Assembly (NCBI GenBank): GCA_964565645.1 | Contig: CAZMFQ010000019.1 | Span: 1 to 21,268, forward strand | DNA length: 21,268 bases | Direction: 5' to 3' | Source of the DNA: JAHIQC01 sp964565645 | Lineage (GTDB): Bacteria; Actinomycetota; Coriobacteriia; Anaerosomatales; JAHIQC01 | Shown: positions 6,898 through 13,575 of the stretch, one piece after another | Numbering within the stretch: position 1 is the stretch's first letter | Layout of the letters: every line of letters begins with the position of its first letter | The notes under the pieces: model-generated | What the model saw: the letters and a program-made list of their open reading frames with translations, nothing else | What the model was told of the DNA's origin: nothing | The model's database searches: none | Position numbers and translations under genes: made by a program

Positions 6898-7592
6898 GGG
6901 TACGGCCTCTGATTTGCGACCGGACCAAGGACCAGTCGTACTTCCTCTACCGGATCGCGCCCGCGACACTCGGCATGCTCGAGTTCCCGCTCGGCGACCT
7001 CACGAAGGCCGACGTGCGACGGATGGCCGCCGAGCGCCGGCTGCCCACCGCCGAGCGGCGCGAGACCCAGGAGGTGTGCTTCACGGTCGACCACGCTGCA
7101 CTCGTGGCCGAAGCGCATCCCGGGGCGGTCGAGCCCGGACCGATCGAGATCGAGGGCGGCACCGTCCTCGGGATGCATCGCGGCATCGCGCGGTACACCG
7201 TGGGCCAGCGCAAGCGGCTCGGCGTGGGCGGGCCAGGCGGTCCCTACCGCGTGGTGCGCATCGATGCCGATCGGCGCGCCGTGATCGTGGCGCCGGAAGC
7301 CGAGGCCCACACGGACCGGGTCACGCTCGCCGAGCCTGTGTGGCGTCTCGGCGACCAGCCGGCGAATGTGCTCGCGCAGATCCGCTATCGCTCCGCCCCG
7401 CAGCCCGCGATGGCCCAACTCAGGCGTGACGGCCTCGAGGTGGAGCTCGACCTGCCCGCCGACCCACTCGCGCCGGGCCAGTCGGTGGTGCTGTACGCGG
7501 ATGACCGCGTCGTAGGCGGCGGGATCGTCCCTTCTCAGTCGACGGACGGCGCCGCGGCCGACAGTGCCGCGCCGAGCGCACCCACGAGCTGA
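6898..7592 (+). pseudogene. mnmA: 5'-truncated tRNA 2-thiouridylase MnmA (C-terminal two thirds)
   Basis: MnmA inserts sulfur at U34 of Lys, Glu and Gln tRNAs. Homology begins abruptly at about 6909 with D-R-T-K-D-Q-S-Y-F-L-Y, a conserved central motif, and runs through FPLG, the second catalytic Cys (Q-E-V-C-F) and the terminal VLYADDRVVGGG. The N-terminal PP-loop (SGGVDS), the ATP site and the first catalytic Cys are absent; the reading frame continues leftward into the flanking repeat, not into MnmA sequence. The gene is therefore broken or interrupted by the island. Bases 6900-6909 could encode Y-G-L of MnmA in another frame, hinting at a one-base shift at the junction. The 3' end overlaps the convergent activator gene by 58 bp. 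Confidence 0.85.
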
Positions 7593-8290
7593 GCCTCGGC
7601 GGGTACGACCACCTCGCCGCCGAACCCTTCCCGGATGAGCTCCACCATCGCGCGGTTCCTGGCCACCCCGCCGGCGAACACCAGCGGGCCCCGGGCACCC
7701 ACGCGCGAGAGGGAGGCGAGCGTGCGCGAAGCTATGGACGAGTGCAGCCCCCGGGCGATCCGCGAACGGTCCGCTCCCTTGTGGACCAGCCCACACACCT
7801 CGCTCTCCGCGAAGACCGTGCACATCGAGGAGATGGAGATGCCGTCCGTCGCTTCGGCGGCAGCCTCGGCCATCTCCTCGAGCGTGAAGCCGAGCGCCCG
7901 CGACATGACCTCGAGGAACTTGCCGGTCCCCGCGGCGCACTTGTCGTTCATCTCGAAGTCGACGACCCGGCCGGAGTGGTCCAGCGAGATCGACTTCGTG
8001 TCCTGGCCGCCGATGTCGAGGACCCCCGCCGCCTCCGGATAGAGGGCCCGGGCGCCTACCGCATAGGCCTTGATCTCGGTCACCACCTGCGCGCCGAACG
8101 TGTCGCGCGCGTGGTGGCGACCGTAACCGGTCGCCACCATCGCGTCGTGCGGACGCTGGCTCGCCAGCGATGCCGCGACCGCCTGTGGATCGAAGCCCGA
8201 GTCGAGCACGGCTGAGTGCACGATCCGGCCGTCTTCGAGCCACACCGCGTCCACGGTACGGGACCCGATATCGAGTCCGAGGACGCGCAT
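7535..8290 (-). CDS. ATP-dependent reductase/activator of 2-hydroxyacyl-CoA dehydratase type (HgdC/DCCP-R-like)
   Basis: The 251-residue protein belongs to the BadF/BadG/BcrA/HgdC ASKHA ATPases. Nucleotide-binding motifs are D-I-G-S (7-10) and D-I-G-G-Q-D-T-K (92-99). C118 (N-D-K-C-A-A-G-T-G) and C157 (S-S-M-C-T-V-F) match the two Cys per subunit that hold a single [4Fe-4S] cluster between the two monomers. Such proteins use ATP to push electrons at very low potential into a partner. Its start codon overlaps the stop of the upstream partner gene (TGATG), so the pair is co-translated. With a single-component partner, it most resembles the reductase of the double-cubane-cluster protein (YjiL-like in E. 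coli). An upstream in-frame extension is a shadow of the partner gene. Confidence 0.9.
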   Translation of the reverse strand: MRVLGLDIGSRTVDAVWLEDGRIVHSAVLDSGFDPQAVAASLASQRPHDAMVATGYGRHHARDTFGAQVVTEIKAYAVGARALYPEAAGVLDIGGQDTKSISLDHSGRVVDFEMNDKCAAGTGKFLEVMSRALGFTLEEMAEAAAEATDGISISSMCTVFAESEVCGLVHKGADRSRIARGLHSSIASRTLASLSRVGARGPLVFAGGVARNRAMVELIREGFGGEVVVPAEAQLVGALGAALSAAAPSVD

Positions 8291-9576
8291 CAGTCGCCGA
8301 GCATCTCGACGAACGCCTCTACGCGCGTCTGGAGTTGCCCGATGTCTTCCATCGAGTAGTCGGTGTCGATCCTCAGCACCGGCAGCCCCGCCTTGCGGGA
8401 CGCCTTCTCCACGCCATGAGCCTCCATCTGGTACGGCGTGCAGAACTGCAGCGCGTAGTGGATGACGCCCTGTGCGCCGTACTCCTCGGCCATGCGCACG
8501 ACGTCGTCCATCCGACCCTCGTTCGGCGTGAAGCAGGCGCAATTGATGCCGAGGTACTTCTGCGCGATCGCGTCGAGCATGCCTTCCAGCGTCTCGGGAG
8601 TCTCATCAGTGAGCGTGTCGAAGTAGCGGGACCCGGTACACATCTCCTCGGCCACCACGACCGCGCCGGCCTTCTCGATTATGTCGTGGAGCTTCCAGTT
8701 CGGGATCGCCATGGGCGAGCCGGTGACGAGCACGCGCGGTGCATCGGCCGGCGCCACGCCCTGGCCCGCGGCGATACGCGCCTCGAGCTCGTCGGCGATC
8801 TCGTTCACCATTTCCGTGAAGCGCGGCACGTCGTCGTAGAAAGCGACCTGGCTGGCGAGCAAAGCGTCTTTGCCCGAGATGGGTACGACAGCGGCCTTGC
8901 GCGCGTTGTTCAGCCGCTGCAGGGCCTCGCGCTTGGCGTTCACCTCGCGGGTCGCCGCCTTCAGGTTCTCGAGCGTGAGCTTCCTGCCCGTGAGCTCCTC
9001 GAGCTGAGCGACGAGCCGGTCGATCTCACTGCGCCACAGCGTGAAGTCCTCGGGCCGCTTCATCTGCGGCAGCTCCATGATGTAGACAGGGGCCATCTCG
9101 CCGAGGATCTCGTACGCCTTCTTCTTGCCGTCGCACGTGGTCTCGCCGATGACGAGGTCCGCCGACTCAACGTACGGGCAGACGCGGTCGAGCTTGAACC
9201 CGACGAACGACTTGATGAGGGCGCAGGTGTTCCTCGGCAGAAGCTTCTCGACCTCGTTGTAGCCCCACTCGGCACCGGCGCACAGGCCCACGTCGATCGC
9301 ACCGAGCGCACGGATGATCTCCTCGGGCACGTACAGACAGAACGTGCCGACGACCTTACCGCCCGCCTCCTTGTGCTCCATGAGCTCCTTGATGCGAAGA
9401 CCGTGGATCTCGGAGACCACGAAGTCGAAGTACGACATCGCTTCCGGGCGATTCTCCTGGGACAGGTAGGCGGACTGGTACATCTTCGGGATGGCATCCA
9501 GAAGCGCGCAGTGCGCGCGAAGGTTCATCCCAAGGTCCTGCCACATCTCCCCGTAGGTCTCCATCGGATCCGCCAT
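8290..9576 (-). CDS. 2-hydroxyacyl-CoA dehydratase-family protein, probable double-cubane cluster protein
   Basis: The 428-residue protein is a single HgdB/BcrC-type polypeptide (similar to E. coli YjiM) with ten Cys (23, 80, 99, 118, 133, 148, 313, 346, 348, 379), many in conserved contexts such as G-E-T-T-C-D-G-K-K-K and E-E-M-C-T-G-S-R. True dehydratases need two different subunits plus the activator; here only one lies beside the activator, the layout of the double-cubane cluster protein of Carboxydothermus, which carries an [8Fe-9S] cluster and reduces small molecules such as acetylene and hydrazine. The physiological substrate is unknown. The start has GAGGAGG about 8 bp upstream. A dehydratase subunit whose partner is elsewhere is the main alternative. 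The product is cytoplasmic and oxygen-sensitive, which fits an anaerobe. Confidence 0.85.
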   Translation of the reverse strand: MADPMETYGEMWQDLGMNLRAHCALLDAIPKMYQSAYLSQENRPEAMSYFDFVVSEIHGLRIKELMEHKEAGGKVVGTFCLYVPEEIIRALGAIDVGLCAGAEWGYNEVEKLLPRNTCALIKSFVGFKLDRVCPYVESADLVIGETTCDGKKKAYEILGEMAPVYIMELPQMKRPEDFTLWRSEIDRLVAQLEELTGRKLTLENLKAATREVNAKREALQRLNNARKAAVVPISGKDALLASQVAFYDDVPRFTEMVNEIADELEARIAAGQGVAPADAPRVLVTGSPMAIPNWKLHDIIEKAGAVVVAEEMCTGSRYFDTLTDETPETLEGMLDAIAQKYLGINCACFTPNEGRMDDVVRMAEEYGAQGVIHYALQFCTPYQMEAHGVEKASRKAGLPVLRIDTDYSMEDIGQLQTRVEAFVEMLGD

Positions 9577-9615
9577 GCGGTCTGCCTCCTCATGCTCACG
9601 ACATTACAATCGCTG

Positions 9616-9645
9616 ATACTAACATTCCGACACTCTTATCGGCAA
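9616..9645 (-). promoter_or_regulatory. Probable sigma-70-type promoter of the double-cubane pair
   Basis: On the minus strand TTGCCG (-35, 9645-9640) and TAGTAT (-10, 9621-9616) are separated by 18 bp, in a locally AT-richer part of the divergent intergenic region. Transcription would start near 9609, about 30 bases before the ATG at 9576. Confidence 0.5.
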
Positions 9646-9752
9646 TTCGGAGCGCATCCCCCAAGACCGGTGCGGAATGGCGTCTCGCCCTGGAGCGGCG
9701 CTTGCACTACTCCGACCGGAACACCCCATTGATAGTGCCGAGGAGGCCACCG

Positions 9753-10427
9753 ATGTCGAACAACAAGAAGGGGCGCAACACGGGCAAGCAGCCCGCGCCC
9801 AAGGCAGGTGCGCCCGCACCCGCCCGGGGCCGCGGGAAGACGTGGATCGTCGCGGCCGGAGCCGCGGCGTTCGTCCTGGTAGTCCTGGCCGTGACCGGCG
9901 TTCTGGGCGGCGGTGCCGCGCCCTCGTCTGCCCGGCCCACCGCTGAAGAAGCCAAGTACAGGGGCAGGTTCCTGTCCGCCGGATATGCAGAGCCGGTGAT
10001 CGCCGGAGCGCAGTCCTACGATGCGACCGTGGAGATGACCGAGCTCACCGCCACTACGACCGACACGCAGATCGCAGTCCCCGTGGCGGACGTGGCGGAG
10101 GCGAAGATCGCGATCTTCCGGTATGAGACTGCCAGCGGTCCGCTTCCGCTGATCGCGTATGTGAAGCCGTCCGGCGCGTTGTTCGTGGGCGTGAGCTTCT
10201 GCCTGCCGTGCGAGGGGGAGTGGCAAACGATCCAGTCCGATGGGACGCTCACCTGCAACTCGTGCGGCACGAAGCGCGATCTGGAGACGGGCGTCGGCGT
10301 CAGCGGCACGTGCAAGCTCTACCCGCTCGACGAACTCCCCGTGACCGTTGCGGCCGACACGATCTCGATCGATCGCGCCGTTCTCGACTCCTGGACGCCC
10401 CAGCCCCTCGACCGCAAGGTGGGGTAG
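9753..10427 (+). CDS. Membrane-anchored Cys-rich protein, DUF2318-like C-terminus
   Basis: The 224-residue protein has a basic Pro/Ala-rich cytoplasmic N-terminus (1-30), one transmembrane helix (about 31-53) and an extracytoplasmic domain. Its C-terminal part has C150-L-P-C153, then T-L-T-C168-N-S-C171-G, then C187 before K-L-Y-P-L, the pattern of the DUF2318 family (predicted Fe-S or metal-binding, often with iron/copper transport genes). The conserved ligand spacing suggests a bound metal or redox-active cysteines outside the cell. The ATG at 9753 has GAGGAGG upstream; an ATG at 9702 would add an unlikely N-terminus. It is divergent from the double-cubane pair, and a functional link is possible but unproven. 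Confidence 0.75.
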   Translation: MSNNKKGRNTGKQPAPKAGAPAPARGRGKTWIVAAGAAAFVLVVLAVTGVLGGGAAPSSARPTAEEAKYRGRFLSAGYAEPVIAGAQSYDATVEMTELTATTTDTQIAVPVADVAEAKIAIFRYETASGPLPLIAYVKPSGALFVGVSFCLPCEGEWQTIQSDGTLTCNSCGTKRDLETGVGVSGTCKLYPLDELPVTVAADTISIDRAVLDSWTPQPLDRKVG

Positions 10428-10518
10428 TCGGCGGACAGGCCAGATTCGGAACCTGCATTTCCCGCGACCGCGGTGCCCAGACGCCGGGGTCGCTTCGTTC
10501 GGCGCACTTCTCTTATAT

Positions 10519-10544
10519 CGCACTAATACCAGTTCTTTAGTGCG
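10519..10544. promoter_or_regulatory. Inverted repeat upstream of cysK (probable operator)
   Basis: CGCACTAA and TTAGTGCG form perfect 8-bp arms around a 10-bp spacer, a 26-bp footprint suited to a dimeric winged-helix repressor or activator. It ends 10 bp before the -35 of the cysK promoter. The Rrf2/CymR-like protein encoded two genes downstream is the obvious candidate ligand; this is inference. Confidence 0.55.
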
Positions 10545-10554
10545 CTTACAGGTC

Positions 10555-10583
10555 TTGAACTCCTCCCGTTCGGCGAATAGTCT
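10555..10583 (+). promoter_or_regulatory. Probable cysK promoter
   Basis: TTGAAC (-35, 10555-10560) and TAGTCT (-10, 10578-10583) are spaced by 17 bp. The predicted start near 10590 leaves a leader of about 33 bases with GAAGGAGG just before the ATG. The -10 is a weak match. Confidence 0.45.
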
Positions 10584-10622
10584 CGGCACACGAGAGCCTT
10601 TCCGCCTGCAGAAGGAGGCGTC

Positions 10623-11582
10623 ATGTCCGAAGTACACGCGCACGTTGACGAGACGATCGGCCACACTCCCCTGGTGCGTCTGAGCCGCCTCGCGGCCGGT
10701 CTGGGCGCCGTGGTGGCCGTGAAGCTCGAGTCGCGCAACCCCGGCGGGTCAGTGAAGGACCGCATCGGCCGCAACATGATCGACGACGCCGAGGCGCGCG
10801 GCCTCATCGAGCCCGGAGTGTCCGTACTCGTGGAGCCCACGTCCGGCAACACCGGCATCGCGCTCGCGATGATCGGAGCGGCCCGCGGCTACCGCGTCAT
10901 TCTCACCATGCCCGAATCGATGTCGGTCGAGCGGCGCAGGCTGCTGGCATCTTACGGCGCCGAACTCGTGCTCACGCCAAAGGCGGACGGCATGCGCGGC
11001 GCTGTCGAGGCCGCCGAGCGCATCGCCGCCGAGCACGAGCAGTCCTTCATCCCGGCGCAGTTCGACAACCCCGCCAACCCCGCAGCGCACTATGCGACCA
11101 CCGGCCCCGAGATCGCCGAGGCCCTCGGCGGCGAGCGTCTCGGCGCCTTCGTGGCAGGCGTGGGCACGGGTGGCACCATCACGGGCGCGGGACGGTACCT
11201 GCGCGAGCGTTTCCCCGAGGTGCTGCTGGTGGCGGTTGAGCCTGCCGAGTCGCCCATCATCACGCAGCGGCTCGCCGGCGAGGACCTCACCCCCGGCCCC
11301 CACATGATCCAGGGGATCGGCGCGAACTTCATCCCGTCCGTGCTCGACCTCGACCTGCTGTCCGAGGTCCAGAGGGTGAGCGGCCCCGAGGCGATGGAGA
11401 TGGCGCGCCGCGCCGCCGCCGAGGAGGGCCTGTTCGTCGGAGTCTCCTCGGGGGCGAATATCGTCGCCGCACTGCGTGTCGCCGCACGACCGGAGCTCGC
11501 CGGTACCACGATCGTGACGGTGGCACCCGACACGGGCGAGCGGTATCTCTCGACCCCGCTGTGGGAAGGGTATGGGGCGTAG
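10623..11582 (+). CDS. cysK: Cysteine synthase (O-acetylserine sulfhydrylase)
   Basis: The 319-residue cytoplasmic PLP enzyme makes cysteine from O-acetylserine and sulfide. The PLP lysine is K45 in P-G-G-S-V-K-D-R; the substrate loop P72-T-S-G-N-T-G78 and the phosphate-binding loop G181-T-G-G-T185 are intact, and length is normal for CysK. The start is fixed by AGAAGGAGGCGTC. The next gene, an Rrf2 regulator, begins 2 bp after the stop. In Bacillus, CysK binds the Rrf2 regulator CymR and makes its activity depend on O-acetylserine, so this tight pairing suggests the same kind of sensor complex. Nothing in the sequence marks it as cystathionine beta-synthase (no CBS domains). Confidence 0.95.
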   Translation: MSEVHAHVDETIGHTPLVRLSRLAAGLGAVVAVKLESRNPGGSVKDRIGRNMIDDAEARGLIEPGVSVLVEPTSGNTGIALAMIGAARGYRVILTMPESMSVERRRLLASYGAELVLTPKADGMRGAVEAAERIAAEHEQSFIPAQFDNPANPAAHYATTGPEIAEALGGERLGAFVAGVGTGGTITGAGRYLRERFPEVLLVAVEPAESPIITQRLAGEDLTPGPHMIQGIGANFIPSVLDLDLLSEVQRVSGPEAMEMARRAAAEEGLFVGVSSGANIVAALRVAARPELAGTTIVTVAPDTGERYLSTPLWEGYGA

Positions 11583-11584
11583 CC

Positions 11585-12001
11585 ATGCGCGTCTCACAAC
11601 GCCTCGACTACACCCTGCGGATGCTCGTCGCGCTCGGACGTCTCCCCGCGGGAACCACCACCGCGTCCGGCGATCTTGCGGTCGCGATCAGCCTGCCCCG
11701 GCGCTTCGGCGAGCAGCAGATGACGGCGCTCGCCAAGACCGGGCTGGTCGACTCGCGCCGCGGCACCGGTGGCGGGATCGCGCTCGCCCGTCCCCCGGCG
11801 GAGATCACCGTCCTCGACGTGGTCAGGGCCGTGCAGGGCGACGCGCTCGACGTGCCGCGGTCTGCCGGGTCCGCCACCTCTGAGTTCTGGGCCGGTGCGG
11901 CCCTGGCACTCGAGGGGTACCTCGGCTCGGCCACGCTCGCGGATCTCGTCCGTCACCAGGCCGAGATTGACGCGTCCGCCGGACCGATGTACTTCATCTA
12001 G
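11585..12001 (+). CDS. Rrf2-family transcription regulator, CymR-like
   Basis: The 138-residue protein begins with the typical Rrf2 M-R-V-S-Q-R-L-D-Y-T-L-R-M-L. It has a winged helix whose recognition helix lies near residues 33-50 (a divergent L-P-R-R-F-G-E-Q-Q-M in place of the usual I-P-x-x-Y-L-x-Q-I), and the wing motif S-R-R-G-T-G-G-G-I-A-L-A. It contains no Cys at all, so it cannot bind the Fe-S cluster of IscR or NsrR. Cys-free members next to sulfur genes resemble CymR, which controls cysteine supply. It lies 2 bp after cysK and 118 bp before the leader ORF of metYXW. Candidate targets are the dyads at 10519-10544 and 12029-12040. Confidence 0.85.
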   Translation: MRVSQRLDYTLRMLVALGRLPAGTTTASGDLAVAISLPRRFGEQQMTALAKTGLVDSRRGTGGGIALARPPAEITVLDVVRAVQGDALDVPRSAGSATSEFWAGAALALEGYLGSATLADLVRHQAEIDASAGPMYFI

Positions 12002-12028
12002 GGAGAAAACCCGCGCGGCAGGTGCGAT

Positions 12029-12065
12029 TCCAGACCTGGACTGGCACTTCGTTCGCTGCTAACGT
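12029..12065 (+). promoter_or_regulatory. Promoter of the metYXW leader with overlapping palindrome
   Basis: TGGACT (-35, 12037-12042) and TAACGT (-10, 12060-12065) are spaced by exactly 17 bp. The palindrome TCCAG-AC-CTGGA (12029-12040) overlaps the -35, a good repressor position. Transcription would start near 12072, giving a leader RNA of about 200 bases before metY that includes the Met-rich leader ORF. Confidence 0.5.
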
Positions 12066-12118
12066 ACCGCCCAAAGCACGCTCCGCCCGACCGCACGAAG
12101 GAGGTGAGACGAAGCACC

Positions 12119-12226
12119 ATGGCACGTCCTGTGTTCGCGATGACGATGGACATGATGATGACCTGGCCCGGGTCTGCGCTCGCATGCGCAGCGACCGGGC
12201 GGCTTCCGCACCCCGCACGGCACTAG
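12119..12226 (+). CDS. Met-rich leader peptide of the metYXW operon (probable attenuator)
   Basis: This is a 35-codon ORF. Codons 8-14 read A-then M-T-M-D-M-M-M, i.e. five Met in seven codons (12140-12160), followed by T-W-P-G. It ends at TAG 12224-12226, 49 bases before metY. Upstream, AAGGAGGTGA (12098-12107) matches the 16S rRNA tail over ten bases, although spacing to the ATG is long (about 11-14 bases); an in-frame GTG at 12104 overlaps it. A GC-rich hairpin starts six bases after the Met run. Ribosome stalling at clustered codons of the pathway's end product is the hallmark of amino-acid leader peptides, and the downstream genes make methionine. It is not large enough or structured enough to suggest another function. 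The attenuation role is inferred. Confidence 0.7.
   Translation: MARPVFAMTMDMMMTWPGSALACAATGRLPHPARH
12166..12200 (+). promoter_or_regulatory. Leader RNA hairpin overlapping the Met leader peptide
   Basis: GCCCGG (12166-12171) pairs with CCGGGC (12195-12200), and TGCGC (12175-12179) with GCGCA (12186-12190), with small bulges and a 6-base loop. The 5' arm GCCCGG can alternatively pair with a second CCGGGC at 12233-12238, after the leader stop. A ribosome stalled on the Met codons would cover the 5' arm and prevent both pairings. No T-tract follows, so control would be by Rho or by translation rather than by an intrinsic terminator. Confidence 0.55.
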
Positions 12227-12275
12227 CTGGCGCCGGGCATGTCCACACCACCCCGAACACGAGAAGAGGACCACC

Positions 12276-13574
12276 ATGAGCGCTTCGTCCCCGCACTTCG
12301 ACACCGTCTCCATCCACGGAGGCGCGTCTCCTGATCCCACCACCGGCGCACGTGCCGTGCCCATCTATCAGACGGTGGCGTACAACTTCAAGGATGCCGA
12401 CCACGCGGCCGATCTCTTCGGTCTTCGCGCCTTCGGCAACATCTACTCCCGGCTCACGAACCCCACCAACGACGTGCTGGAGCAGCGCATCGCCGGCCTG
12501 CACGGCGGCACGCACGCCGTGGCCACCGCCTCGGGGCACGCCGCCGAGGTGCTGGCGCTCCTCAACGTGGCGGGCGTCAGCGACAACATCATCTCGTCCA
12601 CGTCGCTCTACGGCGGCACCTGGAACATCTTCCTGCACACGTTTCGCCGTCTCGGCATCGAAGTGCGCTTCGTCGAGACCACCGACACCGAGGGCTTCGC
12701 GGCCGCGAGCGACGACCGCACGCGCGCGTGGTTCGTGGAGACCATCGGCAATCCGCGCCTGGACGTACCGGATCTGGGCGGGCTAGCCGAGGCCGGCCGC
12801 GCGCTCGGGATCCCTCTCGTGGTCGACAACACGTTCGCCACGCCGTACCTGTGCCGCCCCGTATCGCACGGTGCGGCGGTGGTGGTCGAGTCGCTGACCA
12901 AGTGGATCGGCGGGCACGGCACCTCGCTCGGCGGCGCGGTCGTCGACGGCGGCAACTTCGACTGGGGTACCGGGCGACAACCGTTCATCACCGAAGAGGA
13001 CCCGAGCTACCACGGGCTCAGCTTCTGGGACACGTTCGGCGACTTCCCCGGCCTGGGCAACGTCGCCTTCGGCCTGCGCCTGCGCACACAGCTGCTGCGC
13101 GACTTCGGCCCTTCGCTCTCCCCGTTCAACGCCCAGCAGATCCTGCTCGGTGTTGAGACACTGTCGCTTCGCGTACAGCGGCATAGCGACAACGCGCTTG
13201 CCGTGGCGCAGCACCTCGAGGGACACCCGAAGGTCGCGTGGGTCGCGTACCCGGGTCTGGACTCCCACCCCACCAAGGAGAACGCGGACCTGTATCTCGA
13301 GCATGGCTACGGCGGGGCGCTGGTCTTCGGCGTGAAGGGCGGGCGCGAAGCGGGTGCGACGCTCATCAACAGCGTCGAGCTCTTCAGCCACCTCGCGAAC
13401 GTGGGCGACGCGAAGTCGCTCATCATCCACCCCGCGTCCACCACGCACTCTCAGCTGTCTGTCGACGAGCTCGTGCAGGCAGGCATCGGCGAGGACTTCA
13501 TCCGGCTCTCGGTGGGCATCGAGAACATCGACGACATCATCGCCGATCTCGACCAGGCCCTCGAGGCGGTGTGA
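12276..13574 (+). CDS. metY: O-acetylhomoserine sulfhydrylase
   Basis: The 432-residue cytoplasmic PLP enzyme of the Cys/Met metabolism family makes homocysteine directly from O-acetylhomoserine and sulfide. Family motifs include IYQTVAYNF near residue 29, the Y-S-R-L-T-N-P-T phosphate-binding motif, the VDNTFATPYLCRP segment and the PLP lysine K209 in E-S-L-T-K-W-I-G-G-H-G. Its length (about 430 rather than about 390) favours MetY over cystathionine gamma-synthase. AGAGGA lies 5 bp before the ATG. metX starts 1 bp after its stop. The upstream leader with its Met-rich peptide suggests control by methionine supply. Confidence 0.95.
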   Translation: MSASSPHFDTVSIHGGASPDPTTGARAVPIYQTVAYNFKDADHAADLFGLRAFGNIYSRLTNPTNDVLEQRIAGLHGGTHAVATASGHAAEVLALLNVAGVSDNIISSTSLYGGTWNIFLHTFRRLGIEVRFVETTDTEGFAAASDDRTRAWFVETIGNPRLDVPDLGGLAEAGRALGIPLVVDNTFATPYLCRPVSHGAAVVVESLTKWIGGHGTSLGGAVVDGGNFDWGTGRQPFITEEDPSYHGLSFWDTFGDFPGLGNVAFGLRLRTQLLRDFGPSLSPFNAQQILLGVETLSLRVQRHSDNALAVAQHLEGHPKVAWVAYPGLDSHPTKENADLYLEHGYGGALVFGVKGGREAGATLINSVELFSHLANVGDAKSLIIHPASTTHSQLSVDELVQAGIGEDFIRLSVGIENIDDIIADLDQALEAV

Positions 13575-13575
13575 C

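Noticed and set aside
8170..9732. Very long plus-strand open frame opposite the double-cubane pair
   Set aside because: It is antisense to two well-supported genes with conserved motifs. Its His/Leu/Arg/Val-rich translation shows no family features and its openness follows from GC-rich third positions.
9702..9752. Upstream ATG for the DUF2318-like gene
   Set aside because: The ATG at 9702 lacks a ribosome-binding site, whereas the ATG at 9753 has GAGGAGG at good distance and gives a normal short basic N-terminus before the membrane helix.
12002..12275. SAM riboswitch upstream of metY
   Set aside because: I could not find the conserved core strings or paired architecture of SAM-I, SAM-II or SAM-IV classes. 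The leader is better explained by the Met-rich ORF and hairpin. A covariance-model search would settle this.
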